Counted from the first letter of the stretch, positions 20,901 to 27,136 are shown. The stretch is DNA of 64,000 bases from DATEOR01 sp035698665 (GCA_035698665.1 DASSBN010000013.1:26083-90082); one strand, 5' to 3'. Made by a program: numbers and translations. Notes: a model not told the origin generated them from the letters alone.

Positions 20901-23157
20901 CCGACCCGGGGAAGGTCGTCGTCGAAGACGGCTCGGCCGTGTCGACCGTCCACGTGTAGCTGGCCGCCGAGCCGTCGGTGTTCCCGGCTCCGTCAGTGCT
21001 TCGCACCTGAAAGGAGTGACTGCCGTCGGAGAGCGGGCCCGCGTAGCTCTTCGGGCTCGTGCACGCGGTGTAGCCGCCGCCGTCGAGCTGGCACTCGAAG
21101 GTCGAGCCGCCCTCCGTCGAGGAGAAGCTGAAGCTCGCGCTCGTGGAGGTCGTGGGGTCGGCGGGGTTCGCCGTGATCGATGTGTTCGGTGCCGCGGTGT
21201 CGATCGTGAAGGAGCGGCTCGCCGGCGCCTCGACGAGCGAGACGTTGTCCGTCGCGCGCACTCGGATCGTGTAGCTGCCATCCGCGGGGAAGCTCGAAGC
21301 CGGAAAGGTGTACGACCAGTTGCCGGCCGAGAGGGAGGTCGTGTTCCAGACCTCGCTCGCGCTCGAGAAGGAGCCGGCGCTCCAGTAGTTGCCTGCGCCC
21401 TGGCGAATGGAGATCTCGACCTTCTGGACTCCCGAGCCGTTGGCGCCGTCGCCGTAGGTGCCGCAGAAGCCGTTGGTGGCGCAGCCGGCGTTCCAGCCCG
21501 CGGCGTTGTACGTGCCGCTCGCGGAGGGGAACGTGGTCGTCGACGTCGGCGCGTTGTTGTCGATCCGCCGGTTCGAGATGGTCGCCGAGTTTGCGGTGTT
21601 GCCGGCGCCGTCTGTGGCGACCGCGCGCAGGTCGTAGAGGCCGTCGCCGACTGCGGTCGTGTCGAAGGAGACCGAGTACGGGGAGGTCGTGTCTGCGGCG
21701 CCGACGTTCGTCCAGGTGCCCGCGCCCGCAGGCGAGCGCTGGAACTGCACCGACGCGACGTATGAGTCGGCATCGCTCGCAGCCGAGGTCTGCAGCGTGA
21801 TCGTGCCGGTGACAGGCGAGCCCGGATCGCTCAACGTCACGCTCGGGGCGACGTCGTCGACGTGGAAGGCCGCCTGATGCGCATACACGCGCGCCGAAAC
21901 GGTCGAGGTCGCGCTCGCGTTGCCGGTAGCTCCCGCGGTCACCTGGATCTTGTCCGCAGTCGAGGCGCTGATCCCCGTCGTATTGACGTCGCCGCGCTCG
22001 TTCCACCCGGTCGGGGGCGTGTAGGTCGAGTTGCTCGCGCTGCCGAAGAAGGCGAGCACGATGTCGTCGTTCGCCGTCGTCGTGATGCTATTCGCCGTCA
22101 CCGTCGTCGTGTTGTTCGTGCTCACGACCGTGCCGGGCAGGTCGAGGGGCGCGCTCGACTTGACGCCGTAGTACGCAGTCACCGTGGCGGCGGCCGCCTG
22201 GGCGCCCGTCCAGGTGAACGAGTAGGAGGCGGGCTCCGACCCGCCCGCGATCTTGTAGAAGCTCGCCTGCGTGGCCTGGTTCGCTGACGTGCCCGAGGCG
22301 ACCGCCGTCCAGCCCGATCCGGCCACGGTGGACGTGACGTTCCCGGTCACCATCACGTGGGCGACGAGGAGGTCATTCGCCTGGACGCCGGCGGGTTTGT
22401 TCACCGTCACCGACGTGCCGCTCGCCTGCGTCCCGGTCAGCGTGGCGCGGTGCGTGACGGCCGGGTCGATGACGTAGGGGAGCGGGAGCCCGGAGTCGTC
22501 GAGGCGAAGCGTCAGCCACCAGCTGCCGTTCCGCTGTTCGACGCCCCAGCGCAGGCCGTTGGGGGTGATGTCGTCGCCCTGGGCGTCGAGGATCGCGACG
22601 GGCGCGATCGAGACGTCGGTGAGCTTGTGCAGCTTCGTGTCGAGGAACGCGACGGCGCCGTCGTCTCCGACGCGCGGAATCTGGGCCGTGTCGATCTTCC
22701 AGTGCCACGTGCGCAGGCCCTGCCGTTCCCGGATGGTGAGGAACTGCTCGAGCGTGGGGCCGTCGACGAGGATCGTCTCGGCGCCGACTGCGGTCGGGCG
22801 CGAAACGCCGTTTTCGAAGTGATGCCAGTCGCCCGCCTCGGCGCCCTGCGTCGAGAGCGTGACCGTGGCGTTCCGGCTGCGGATGCGGAAGCTCGAGTCG
22901 TCGATCGCGAGCTCGACACCCGGCTGCGGGTGCCGCACGAGCGGAGCCTCGGACTCGGCTGCGCCGAGCGCATCTTCCAAAAACGCCGGCGGTGCCCCGG
23001 AGCGCGTCGCCCCGCCGAGTTGCAGGACGGCCATGAAGACCGCAGCCGCAAGGGCCGCGAGCGCCGCCAGCCGCACCGGCGATGCGCTGCGCAAAACGGC
23101 GACACGCTCGGCCTCCGCCGAGCGCTCACCGGGCCGCAGTTCCGGAAAGTTCGTCAT
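8959..23157 (-). CDS. Giant Ig-repeat cell-surface protein, 4,732 residues
   Basis: A single uninterrupted frame of 14.2 kb. Residues about 28-50 form a membrane or signal helix. About 60-236 is a non-repeat head ending in LPYVIDPAV. About 237-440 is a beta-rich domain rich in Thr and Asn. From about 435 to 4,300 there are dozens of Ig-like modules of at least five kinds. Type A (8 copies, about 120 residues) carries W-x2-GC and GFCGTYSD. Type B (11 copies, about 83 residues) carries TFEC-x-LDGG and C-x-SPK. Type C has VDNT-x-P boundaries, type D ESSPHAFVSG and type E VTYxDGYDADG. Near the end are an FN3-like and a PASTA-like domain (about 4,530-4,590), a Pro-rich spacer, a second membrane helix (about 4,663-4,685) and a basic cytoplasmic tail. 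Likely a wall-spanning adhesin or stalk; no LPxTG and no enzyme domain seen. Pairs of Cys in types A and B may form disulfides. Confidence 0.93.
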   Translation of the reverse strand: MTNFPELRPGERSAEAERVAVLRSASPVRLAALAALAAAVFMAVLQLGGATRSGAPPAFLEDALGAAESEAPLVRHPQPGVELAIDDSSFRIRSRNATVTLSTQGAEAGDWHHFENGVSRPTAVGAETILVDGPTLEQFLTIRERQGLRTWHWKIDTAQIPRVGDDGAVAFLDTKLHKLTDVSIAPVAILDAQGDDITPNGLRWGVEQRNGSWWLTLRLDDSGLPLPYVIDPAVTHRATLTGTQASGTSVTVNKPAGVQANDLLVAHVMVTGNVTSTVAGSGWTAVASGTSANQATQASFYKIAGGSEPASYSFTWTGAQAAAATVTAYYGVKSSAPLDLPGTVVSTNNTTTVTANSITTTANDDIVLAFFGSASNSTYTPPTGWNERGDVNTTGISASTADKIQVTAGATGNASATSTVSARVYAHQAAFHVDDVAPSVTLSDPGSPVTGTITLQTSAASDADSYVASVQFQRSPAGAGTWTNVGAADTTSPYSVSFDTTAVGDGLYDLRAVATDGAGNTANSATISNRRIDNNAPTSTTTFPSASGTYNAAGWNAGCATNGFCGTYGDGANGSGVQKVEISIRQGAGNYWSAGSFSSASEVWNTTSLSAGNWSYTFPASSFPADGSYTIRVRATDNVSLVEAPASRSFTIDTAAPNTSITANPADPTTSTSASFSFSSTEGGSTFECQLDGGGYTACTSPKSYAGPLSDGSHSFQVRSTDGAGNTDGSAASYTWTVDTAEPSSTTTFPGSGATYSTSGWNGGCATNGFCGTYSDGVGGSGVQKVEISIRQGAGNYWSAGSFSSASEVWNTTSLSAGNWSYTFPASSFPADGSYTIRVRATDNVSLAESPSSRSFTIDRTAPNTTIDSNPSDPTSSTSASFSFSSTEGGSTFACQLDGGGYSACTSPKSYAGPLGQGSHTFTVRATDGAGNTDGTPATYTWTVDSVAPSSATTFPASAANYTTSGWNAGCATIGFCGTYSDATSGVQKVEISIRQGSGNYWSAGSFSSAGEVWNTASLSGGNWSYAFSAASFPADGSYTIRVRATDNATNVESPSSRSFSYDATAPNTIIDSNPADPSSSANASFTFSSTEGSSTFECELDGGGFSSCSSPKSYSSLAEGSHTFKVRATDQAGNTDATPAQFTWTVDTVAPATTIDSSPSLTSNSAAATFTFSSTEGSSTFECELDGGGFSSCSSPKNYSGLAEGSHTFKVRATDQAGNVDATPAQFTWTVDTVNPSAVFTFPASGANYDGTGWGAGCATAGFCGTYSDATSGVQGVEISIRQGTGNYWNGTTFGSATEVFQTATTGGGDWSYAFPASSFPAGGSYTVHVRATDNAGNTETGPSRTFTYDTTPPETTIDSNPSDPSTSADATFTFSADEGGSTFACELDGGGFSACTSPKNYSSLAEGSHTFKVRSTDGAGNTDPTPAQFTWTVDTVAPSSTTSFPASGGKYNASGWDAGCATVGFCGTYSDATSGVQKVEISIRRGSGNYWNGSAFASAGEVWNLAGLSGGDWSYALSTTDFPADGSYTIRVKATDNAGNGETPASRSFTYDTADPSALFSFPASGGDYANAAWDAGCATAGFCGTYSDTTAGVQAVEISIRRGSGNYWNGTSFGSASEVFQTASLSGGNWSYDFAAAGFPADGSYTVHVRATDNASNTEPGPSRTFRIDNANPSAAFSFPASGGAYADSGWNAGCATSGFCGTYSDATSGVQAVDVSIRRVGTGLYWNGSAFSSGSEDFQAASLAGGNWTYALPASSFPADGSYTVHIRATDNAGNSETGPSRSFTIDNVAPNAAIDSGPSDPSASADATFEFSADEGGSTFECELDGGGFSACTSPKTYTSLSDGSHTFKVRSTDAAGNTDATPAELTWSVDTAAPSSSVSFPGAGAFYHTSTWNAGCTPAGFCGTYSDATSGVQKVELSIKRLGTGLYWNGSAFSSGSELFFTTALSAGDWSYAFGAASFPVDDDYTVRVKATDNADNAESPSTRTFTFDATDPTGSLTAPANGAAVSGNAVTVSSDSADAGSGVALATFERRPSGGGSWTTIATDGSAPYSVDWDTTALADGDYDLRVTTDDESGNSFSSATRTVTVDNTNPSSATLDALPGAISNGQALTGSGADSGSGVASLSYYFCPGPPCSPSTLIGSSSTGPSYSVTWSSQPADGDYQVLVRVADRAGNTLDSTKQTVTVDNTDPTGSLTAPADTAQVSGTVAVSSDSDDSGSGVASAAFQRRPAGGGSWTTIATDTTDPYSVSWDTTPLGDGDYDLRVLTTDAAGNSFSSATRTVSVDNHAPTVSITAPGAYVNGAAADPFTVTATSPDTDIASVEFFVCDNQSANCSTGSWDSLGAPDTTAPYTASWDVLGDGNQALRAIITDNASNTGSDVVSTLVDRTDPTGSVTSPTGGAFLSGTVSVSSDSDDAGSGAVSALFERRPAGGGTWTAIDTDTSSPYSVSWDTSALNGDFDLHVVTTDAAGNTHTSAALTVTVDSTAPSAPVISLSESSPHAFVSGQTIFVDTGQSGSYDVSATSSDAQSGIEKIRFPGGSDDFTSPYEASYGFGALSGSQTVTSYNGSGLTASDTFTVTPDTTGPSAFSLTAPGAGDSIADGQTVSASPGDAGSGIDTVEFRYCAGSSCSFSSGTAIGAPDSAAPYSVAWSGQPADGTYTIVARATDNVGNATDSAERTVSVDNTGPSSVLSVNEGTRSDLQYFDSATDTYYYNPAATGDFTLHDVASDPAGVASVDFAAIADTGFSGSAKSDTSFPYDSNTYTFTTGSASAPATQAVVVTDALGNATNDSFDLVRDVTAPTGGSVTYTDGYDADGDVVVSTADGNDTGAGVDGSSGVLERRTSALTDGSCGSFSGGWTPVTSPDSVTSGECAQYRYRVFDRVGNEAIYTSGSVVQVDLSAPSGPALTLSESSAWAFVSGTTVYLNTAQAGSYDVDATTDDAQSGIDQVSFPAGQDDATSPYQATYAFGDLSGSQTVTAENGAGLTASSSFTVTSDTAAPTGGSVTYADGYDADGQVTISTSDGNDALSGVDASSGILESRTSALSDGSCAGFAGGWTTVTSPDTVATGTCAQYRYRVSDNVGNEAVYSSGNVVKVDTSGPATPVISLSESSPHAFVSGQTIFVDTGQSGSYDVSATSSDAQSGIEKIRFPGTTDDFTSPYEASYGFGALSGSQTVTAYSNAGLTASDTFTVTPDTTDPSTTDDTGTIGSAWRNAPVTVTLSPSDGGAGLAATYYTTDGSVPTTSSAQGTSVDLTSNGVYTVKYFSVDRVGNAEPVQTASTQIRIDQTDPSAPALTLGESSPYAHVVGTTIYVQTGQSGTYTVAATSNDPLSGIAKIAFPGGVDDSASPYQTIYALGDLAGTQTVTAHDDAGNTSSSTFDATADDDAPLGGSVTYADGYDADGQVTISTSNGTDALSGVDASSGVLERRTSALTDGTCAAFAGGWTTVTGPDTVATDTCAEYRYRVFDNVSNEAIYTSGNIVKVDQTAPNTSIGSTPGDPTNATGASFTFSATETGSTFECELDGGGFTSCTSPKSYAGLAEGSHTFKVRATDIAGNTDSSPAQFTWTVDTSEPNTSIGSTPSDPTSAADADFTFDSSEGGSTFECELDGGGFTSCTSPKSYSGLADGSHSFNVRSTDIAGNTDASPAQFTWAVDTSAPNTTIDVSPADPDSSPNPSFEFSSSEGSSTFECELDGGGFTSCTSPKSYSGLADGSHTFQVRSTDQAGNTDATPASYTWSVNAGAPTVSITAPSGFVNLADADPFTVSATSPDGDVAGVEFFSCSDASNDCSSGSWVSLGSDAAAPYTASWPLPADGNAALRAVATDVGTNTGEDVLNVTVDRTRPVTSIDSAPSDPTSATGASFDFSGSEGGVGFECRLDGGSFGPCASPKSYSSLAEGTHTFDVQATDAAGNAEATPQTHTWTVDTTAPDTSITATPSDPSASPSADFSFTSTEGGSSFECRLDGGVFAACADPASYTGLADGSHTFRVRATDIAGNTDGSAAVYTWTLDATAPGGGLTDPGSPLRRTVGLSASPSDSGVGVQQVVFQSSPADAGTWSDIAIDTTSPYTADWDTTGVADGLYDLRIVVTDNASNTAASAVLEDRLVDNTDPIASMDDPGAYLSGTVNLTSTTGDSGSGVASVTYQRSPAGANTWTTVSATWNTTGVADGLYDLRVRVTDNAGNATTSAAVVDRRVDNTAPALASSAPSDGSNVTAAGSLAVTANEDLADVFASDIDGSSVAGVATGATVTFTQAFAPGPHTLSGELEDLAGNRTPIRVHFTVWNTTGGDYPYTEKNSFASSAMTVAATNGVGQLHIPAGAWSGAPAGDWLVAKVDPQSAGAVASGFSAEGDVYDVSAYWALSGGAVTSFDEPIELTLTNGAGNVVPAFLNGSAWQPIARLSGTTLPESMQQGFYKDGDTVHLLTRSADSFMLLRDLVAPTKPKSFKGKSVSGRLVLSWKASTDSSGLVDAYLVYVNGTLAQTLGSSTLSVDMGAFSQKDARSFQVAARDAAGNVSAKTPALVVVPKVANMPLAKAKKALTKRGLKAGKLTYVFSSVPKGSVVAAGKSGLTARGSAVPLKVSKGRAARTSDTGSGTTTPPPAYQPPTYQPPTSPPPVTTPPSSAPPTDSPPTGGDPIDPTAGGAAGAGAAEPESFNQSEVSSARRTAGLVLLAGLFLGAGAMVLRARRRLIPPVARAEALDGPILFWDERLVRSTASALRRAFAALGR
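13712..13830 (-). repeat. 119-bp identical block (D-module), copy 1
   Basis: Identical base for base to 15554-15672 on reading both. It encodes the type-D module around SLSESSPHAFVSGQTIF. Confidence 0.85.
15554..15672 (-). repeat. 119-bp identical block (D-module), copy 2
   Basis: Partner of 13712-13830; the offset of 1,842 bp is 614 codons, in frame. Confidence 0.85.
20645..20810 (-). repeat. Copy of a 618-bp-spaced near-identical repeat inside the giant gene
   Basis: 166 bp matching 21263-21428 with only two mismatches by eye. The offset of 618 bp is exactly 206 codons, the length of one A-B module pair. Confidence 0.85.
21263..21428 (-). repeat. Partner copy of the A-module repeat
   Basis: Partner of 20645-20810. 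The two stretches encode the part of type-A modules 1 and 2 around QKVEISIRQGAGNYWS. The near-identity at silent positions points to recent duplication or gene conversion. Confidence 0.85.
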
Positions 23158-23272
23158 GTGGTCTCAGTCCTCGGGCGCCCTACACCGCGCGCGATTCCTG
23201 GACGGGACATCGTCCGGCCAGGGGGTGGAGCGGCCTCGATTCGGTATGAGAAAGGACTGAACTGCCCGAACT

Positions 23273-23288
23273 TCCCTCGTTCGAGGGA
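23273..23288. promoter_or_regulatory. 16-bp palindrome in a divergent intergenic region
   Basis: TCCCTCG-TT-CGAGGGA, a perfect inverted repeat in the 203 bp (23158-23360) between the giant surface gene and the small secreted protein gene, which are transcribed away from it. A possible shared operator. No convincing -35/-10 pair was found for either gene. Confidence 0.4.
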
Positions 23289-23360
23289 GCTTTGGCGCCG
23301 GAACTTGAAGAAGACGCGGCCGGCGGCCAGAATCAGGGAAACCCCGCGAAGGAGAAGACC

Positions 23361-23906
23361 ATGCGGCACACCACGAGAACAGCGGTTCTCTTTTTTTCGC
23401 TTCTGCTCTTGACTACAGGCAGCACGGCCCTGGCAACAGATGGCGACTGGGCGTCTGCAGTGGACGCGGCCCAGGTAGTGGACCCGGCGATCGCTCCTCC
23501 GACGAGCGTGGCGGGCGACATCCGCGCGGTGGGTGGCGGAGACATCCTCGGGGCCGGCACCACCGGCAACTTCGCCTTCAGCGGCTCCCGCAAGGACGGT
23601 GTGGCGAGCGGGAAGCTCACGCTGATCGGCTCACAGGGCCAGGTGTTCCACGCCGACCTCGTCTGCATCGAGGCGACGGTGCTTCCGGACGGGACGAAGC
23701 TCGCCCGCCTCGTCGGCCGGCTCACCGAGCCGGTGTTCGCCTCTCAGTCGCTCCTCTTCAACGTGAGCGACACCGGCCTTCCCGGAGGCGAAGGAGACAC
23801 CTTTTCCGGTGGCCTTCCGGCCGCCGCTCCGGAGGACGTCCCCTGCGAGCCGACGCCGGGCATCGACCCGATCGCGCACGGCAACATCTCGATCCGCCTC
23901 GACTGA
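23361..23906 (+). CDS. Small secreted protein of unknown function
   Basis: 181 residues. I place the start at ATG 23361, which follows a good ribosome site (GAAGGAGA, 23348-23355) and gives a clean signal peptide: MRHTTRT, a hydrophobic core rich in Leu, then an Ala-x-Ala-like cut near TALA. The frame is open 69 bp further upstream but that extension is hydrophilic and lacks a ribosome site. The mature part has two Cys and Gly-rich stretches, with a beta-like block KLTLIGSQGQVFHADLVCIEA. I do not recognise a family. It is divergent from the giant surface protein and may share its control region. Confidence 0.75.
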   Translation: MRHTTRTAVLFFSLLLLTTGSTALATDGDWASAVDAAQVVDPAIAPPTSVAGDIRAVGGGDILGAGTTGNFAFSGSRKDGVASGKLTLIGSQGQVFHADLVCIEATVLPDGTKLARLVGRLTEPVFASQSLLFNVSDTGLPGGEGDTFSGGLPAAAPEDVPCEPTPGIDPIAHGNISIRLD

Positions 23907-23948
23907 AAGCGGCAGAGGGCGCGCCGACGGCGCGTAGAATCACTCCGC

Positions 23949-25613
23949 ATGGCGACAGCGGAGGAACGGAGGCGCGCCCTCGCCACCGACGAGTGGCGGC
24001 GTGCGCTCTACGAGCGAAGCCCGGAGCGCGACGGGCTCTTCACGACGATCTCGGGGCTCGAGAACGAGCCGCTCTACACGCCTGACCAGGTCGCGATCGA
24101 CTACGACCGCGATCTCGGCTACCCCGGCGCGTTTCCGTACACGCGAGGCGTCTATCCATCGATGTACCGCGGCCGCCTCTGGACGATGCGGCAGTTCGCC
24201 GGCTTCGGCACCGCCGAGGAGACGAACGCGCGCTTCCGCTATCTGCTCGACCACGGTCAGACGGGGCTCTCGACGGCCTTCGACATGCCCACGCTGATGG
24301 GGTACGACTCCGACCACGCGAGATCGCTCGGCGAGGTCGGGCGGGAGGGGGTCGCGATCGACTCCCTCGAGGACATGGAGCACCTCTTCGCCGGGATCCC
24401 GCTCGGCGAGGTCTCGACGTCCATGACGATCAACGCGCCCGCGGCGATGCTCCTCGCCTTCTACATCTGCGTCGCCGAGGAGCAGGGCGTCCCGCAGGAC
24501 CGTCTGCGCGGCACGATCCAGACCGACATCCTCAAGGAGTACATCGCGCAGAAGGAGTGGATCTTTCCGCCGGAGCCCTCGATGCGGCTCTGCGTGGACA
24601 TGATCGAGTACTGCGCGCGCAACGTCCCGCTCTGGCATCCGGTCTCCATCTCCGGCTACCACATCCGCGAGGCGGGCTCGACCGCGGCCCAGGAGCTCGC
24701 CTTCACGCTCGCCGACGGGTTCGCGTACGTCGAGGCCGGGATCGAGCGAGGCCTCGACGTCGACGACTTCGCACCGCGGCTCTCCTTCTTCTTCAACGCG
24801 CACATCGACTTCTTCGAAGAGGTCGCGAAGTACCGCGCCGCCCGGAGGATCTGGGCGAAGGAGCTGCGCGAGCGCTACGGGGCCAAGAACCCGCGCTCGT
24901 GGCTCATGCGCTTCCATGCGCAGACCGCCGGCGTGTCGCTCACGGCGCAGCAGCCCGAGGTGAACATCGTGCGCACCGCGCTCGAGGCGCTCGCAGCCGT
25001 TCTCGGCGGCTGCCAGTCGCTGCACACGAACTCCTTCGACGAGGCGCTCGCACTTCCGACCGAGCACGCCGTCAAGCTCGCCCTGCGCACGCAGCAGGTG
25101 ATCGCCCACGAGACCGGCGTGGCGAGCACCATCGACCCGCTCGGCGGCTCCTACTACCTCGAGGACCTGACCAACAGGCTCGAACAGGAGGCCTACGACT
25201 ACTTCGGGCGCATCCGCGATCTCGGCGGGGTGGTCGAGGCGATCAAGGAGAACTTCTTCCAGCGCGAGATCGCCGAGGCGTCCTTCCGGTTCCAGAGCGA
25301 GGTCGAGTCCGGTGACCGCGTGATCGTCGGAGTCAACCGCTACGGGGATCCCGACGAGCGCGAGATCGAGATCTTGAAGATCGACGAGGCGCTCGAGCTG
25401 AAGCAGGTCGAGCGCGTCCGAGCTCTCCGCGCCCGGCGCGACTCCGCCGCGGTCGAATCGGCGCTCGCCCGGCTCAAGCGCGACGCGGCCGAGGCCGACA
25501 CCAACCTCATGCCGGCGATCATCGACGCCTCCCGCGCCTACGTGACGATGGGCGAGATGTGCGACGCCCTCCGAGGTGTGTGGGGGGTGTGGCGTGAGAC
25601 TCCCGTTTTTTGA
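23949..25613 (+). CDS. Methylmalonyl-CoA mutase, large (catalytic) subunit
   Basis: 554 residues, the substrate-binding TIM-barrel half of the adenosylcobalamin enzyme that interconverts methylmalonyl-CoA and succinyl-CoA; the B12-binding half is a separate gene at 32707. Typical motifs: YPGAFPYTRGVYPSMYRGR, STAFDMPTLMGYDSDH, HTNSFDEALALPTEHA and IDPLGGSYYLE. The length matches split (alpha plus small subunit) mutases rather than the fused 700-plus-residue form. TAGAAT at 23935-23940 lies eight bases before the ATG, so the gene is probably leaderless. No meaB chaperone or epimerase is next to it. The last 11 codons are repeated 70 bp downstream with only synonymous changes. Confidence 0.94.
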   Translation: MATAEERRRALATDEWRRALYERSPERDGLFTTISGLENEPLYTPDQVAIDYDRDLGYPGAFPYTRGVYPSMYRGRLWTMRQFAGFGTAEETNARFRYLLDHGQTGLSTAFDMPTLMGYDSDHARSLGEVGREGVAIDSLEDMEHLFAGIPLGEVSTSMTINAPAAMLLAFYICVAEEQGVPQDRLRGTIQTDILKEYIAQKEWIFPPEPSMRLCVDMIEYCARNVPLWHPVSISGYHIREAGSTAAQELAFTLADGFAYVEAGIERGLDVDDFAPRLSFFFNAHIDFFEEVAKYRAARRIWAKELRERYGAKNPRSWLMRFHAQTAGVSLTAQQPEVNIVRTALEALAAVLGGCQSLHTNSFDEALALPTEHAVKLALRTQQVIAHETGVASTIDPLGGSYYLEDLTNRLEQEAYDYFGRIRDLGGVVEAIKENFFQREIAEASFRFQSEVESGDRVIVGVNRYGDPDEREIEILKIDEALELKQVERVRALRARRDSAAVESALARLKRDAAEADTNLMPAIIDASRAYVTMGEMCDALRGVWGVWRETPVF

Positions 25614-25627
25614 GAGCAGGGGGGTGG

Positions 25628-25651
25628 ATGAGGGGGGCTTGCCCCCCTCAT
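25628..25651. repeat. Perfect 10-bp inverted repeat after the mutase gene
   Basis: ATGAGGGGGG, loop CTTG, CCCCCCTCAT. A very stable hairpin but with no T-run on either side, so it is more likely a palindromic insertion or processing site than an intrinsic terminator. Confidence 0.7.
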
Positions 25652-25683
25652 GGGGGGTCTGGCGGGAGACACCCGTCTTCTAG
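25651..25683 (+). pseudogene. Orphan second copy of the mutase 3' end
   Basis: These 33 bp encode WGVWRETPVF plus stop, the same peptide as the real end of the mutase gene at 25581-25613. Five codons differ, all silently and at third positions (GTG/GTC, CGT/CGG, ACT/ACA, GTT/GTC, TTT/TTC), and the stop is TAG instead of TGA. No homology is visible upstream of the copy. Purely synonymous divergence means both copies evolved as coding sequence before one was stranded: a relic of a tandem or foreign allele left by recombination or deletion. Confidence 0.8.
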
Positions 25684-25704
25684 GCCCTCTTTAATTCGAG
25701 GCGC

Positions 25705-26334
25705 ATGGGCAGCAACGGAAACCTGCTCTCGATCGAGGGCCTCAGCCGGCGCTTCGGCGCGAAGGAGGTCGTGCGCTCGCTCGACCTCTCGGTCGCACCG
25801 GGCCAGCGAGTGGCTCTCTGGGGGCCGAACGGTTCCGGGAAGAGCACCGTTCTCCGTTGCGTCGCCGGGACGCTCACCCCGTCGGCCGGCTCGGTTCACG
25901 TCGGCGGGCACCTGGCCGGCGAGCTCGCCGCACGCCGACTCGTGGGCGCGTCGCTCGCCCAGGAGCGCTCGTTCTACCTTCGGCTCAGCGGCAGGACGAA
26001 CCTCCTCTTCTTCGCCCGTATCCGCTACGACGACAGACGTGAGGGGTCGCGCGCAGTCGACGGGCTCATCGAGGAGCTCGAGATCGCGGACATCGCCGCC
26101 ACACGGGTCGACCGCTGCTCGACCGGGATGGTGCAGCAGCTGGGCATCGCTCGCGCGCTTCTCGGAGACCCGTCCGTGCTCCTGCTGGATGAGCCGACCC
26201 GGTCGCTCGACGCCGATGCGAGAGGCCGCCTGTGGGGGGCTCTCGGGCGTCGTCCTCATGCCGCCGCCCTGATCGCAACACACCTCGACGAGGACCTGAA
26301 CCTTTGTGACGAGCGCGTTTCCTTTCCCGTTTAG
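25705..26334 (+). CDS. ABC transporter ATP-binding protein of the RiPP cluster
   Basis: 209 residues, a minimal ABC ATPase. Walker A GPNGSGKST (about 49-57), a divergent signature CSTGMVQQL in place of LSGGQ, Walker B VLLLDEPTRSLDADA and a switch His in IATHLDE are all present. The divergent signature is typical of ABC-2-type exporters. It overlaps the following permease gene by 29 bp, so the two are a unit. A TTTAAT element at 25690-25695 lies nine bases before the ATG. Context suggests export of, or immunity to, the peptide made by the convergent operon. Confidence 0.9.
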   Translation: MGSNGNLLSIEGLSRRFGAKEVVRSLDLSVAPGQRVALWGPNGSGKSTVLRCVAGTLTPSAGSVHVGGHLAGELAARRLVGASLAQERSFYLRLSGRTNLLFFARIRYDDRREGSRAVDGLIEELEIADIAATRVDRCSTGMVQQLGIARALLGDPSVLLLDEPTRSLDADARGRLWGALGRRPHAAALIATHLDEDLNLCDERVSFPV

Positions 26335-27133
26335 CGTCCCGCGCCTGGGCGTGATCGTGGCACTTGTTCGCCGCGACTACCTCGTGCAGCGCTCCTACCG
26401 GCTGGTCTTCGCGCTCGACCTCTTCTACGGGGTGGTCAACCTGCTCGTCTTCTACTTCATCTCGAAGACGTTCGATGAGACGACGGCCGACCTGAACGGG
26501 GCGCCGAGCTACTTCGCATTTGCTTCGATCGGCATCGCGATCACGATCGTCCTGCAAGCGGCCAGCGGTGGGCTCGCCCACCGGATTCGGGAGGAGCAGC
26601 TCACCGGCACCCTGGAGGCGCTGACCGCGCAACCCATCACGGTCTCCGAGCTCGCCTTCGGCCTCGCGTCGTTCCAGTTCGGCTTCGGAATGCTGCGCGC
26701 GGCGTTCTATCTGCTTCTGAGCGGGCTGTTCTTCGGCGTCGGCTACGAGAACGCCGACTGGGTCGGCTTCGTCACTGTCCTCCTCGCTTCCGGCGCAGCG
26801 CTCGCAAGCATCGGGGTCATCCTCGGTGCGCTCGTCCTGGTGCTCAAGCGAGGAGAGATCCTGACCGGCGCGGTGACGTTTGCCATGGGCCTCGTCAGCG
26901 GTGCGTTCTTCCCGGTCGCCGTCCTGCCGTCCTGGCTCCAGGCGATCGGCTCGATCATGCCCACCCGCTTTGCCTACGACGGCCTGCGCTCGGCGATCTT
27001 CGAAGGCGGGGGATGGGGCGGCGACGCGCTGGCGCTGATCGTCTTCGCCGTCATCGGGCTCCCGATCGGGGTGTTGTGTTTCAACCGCGGGCTGCTGCAA
27101 TCCCGCCGAGCGGGCACGATCTCCCAGTACTGA
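26306..27133 (+). CDS. ABC-2 type permease of the RiPP cluster
   Basis: 275 residues with about six hydrophobic helices after a short cytoplasmic N-terminus. The block REEQLTGTLEALTAQPI between helices 2 and 3 is characteristic of ABC-2 permeases. The start is GTG 26306, inside the end of the ATPase gene, and the stop is four bases before the next ATG. It forms the membrane part of the exporter with the preceding gene. Confidence 0.88.
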   Translation: MTSAFPFPFSVPRLGVIVALVRRDYLVQRSYRLVFALDLFYGVVNLLVFYFISKTFDETTADLNGAPSYFAFASIGIAITIVLQAASGGLAHRIREEQLTGTLEALTAQPITVSELAFGLASFQFGFGMLRAAFYLLLSGLFFGVGYENADWVGFVTVLLASGAALASIGVILGALVLVLKRGEILTGAVTFAMGLVSGAFFPVAVLPSWLQAIGSIMPTRFAYDGLRSAIFEGGGWGGDALALIVFAVIGLPIGVLCFNRGLLQSRRAGTISQY

Positions 27134-27136
27134 ACG

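Noticed and set aside
9000..22000. Regularly spaced repeats that might be taken as a CRISPR array or transposon
   Set aside because: Repeat units are 250-620 bp, in frame and protein-coding, with no short spacers and no cas or transposase genes.
25628..25651. Intrinsic terminator after the mutase gene
   Set aside because: Perfect stem but no T-run on either strand; kept as an inverted repeat only.
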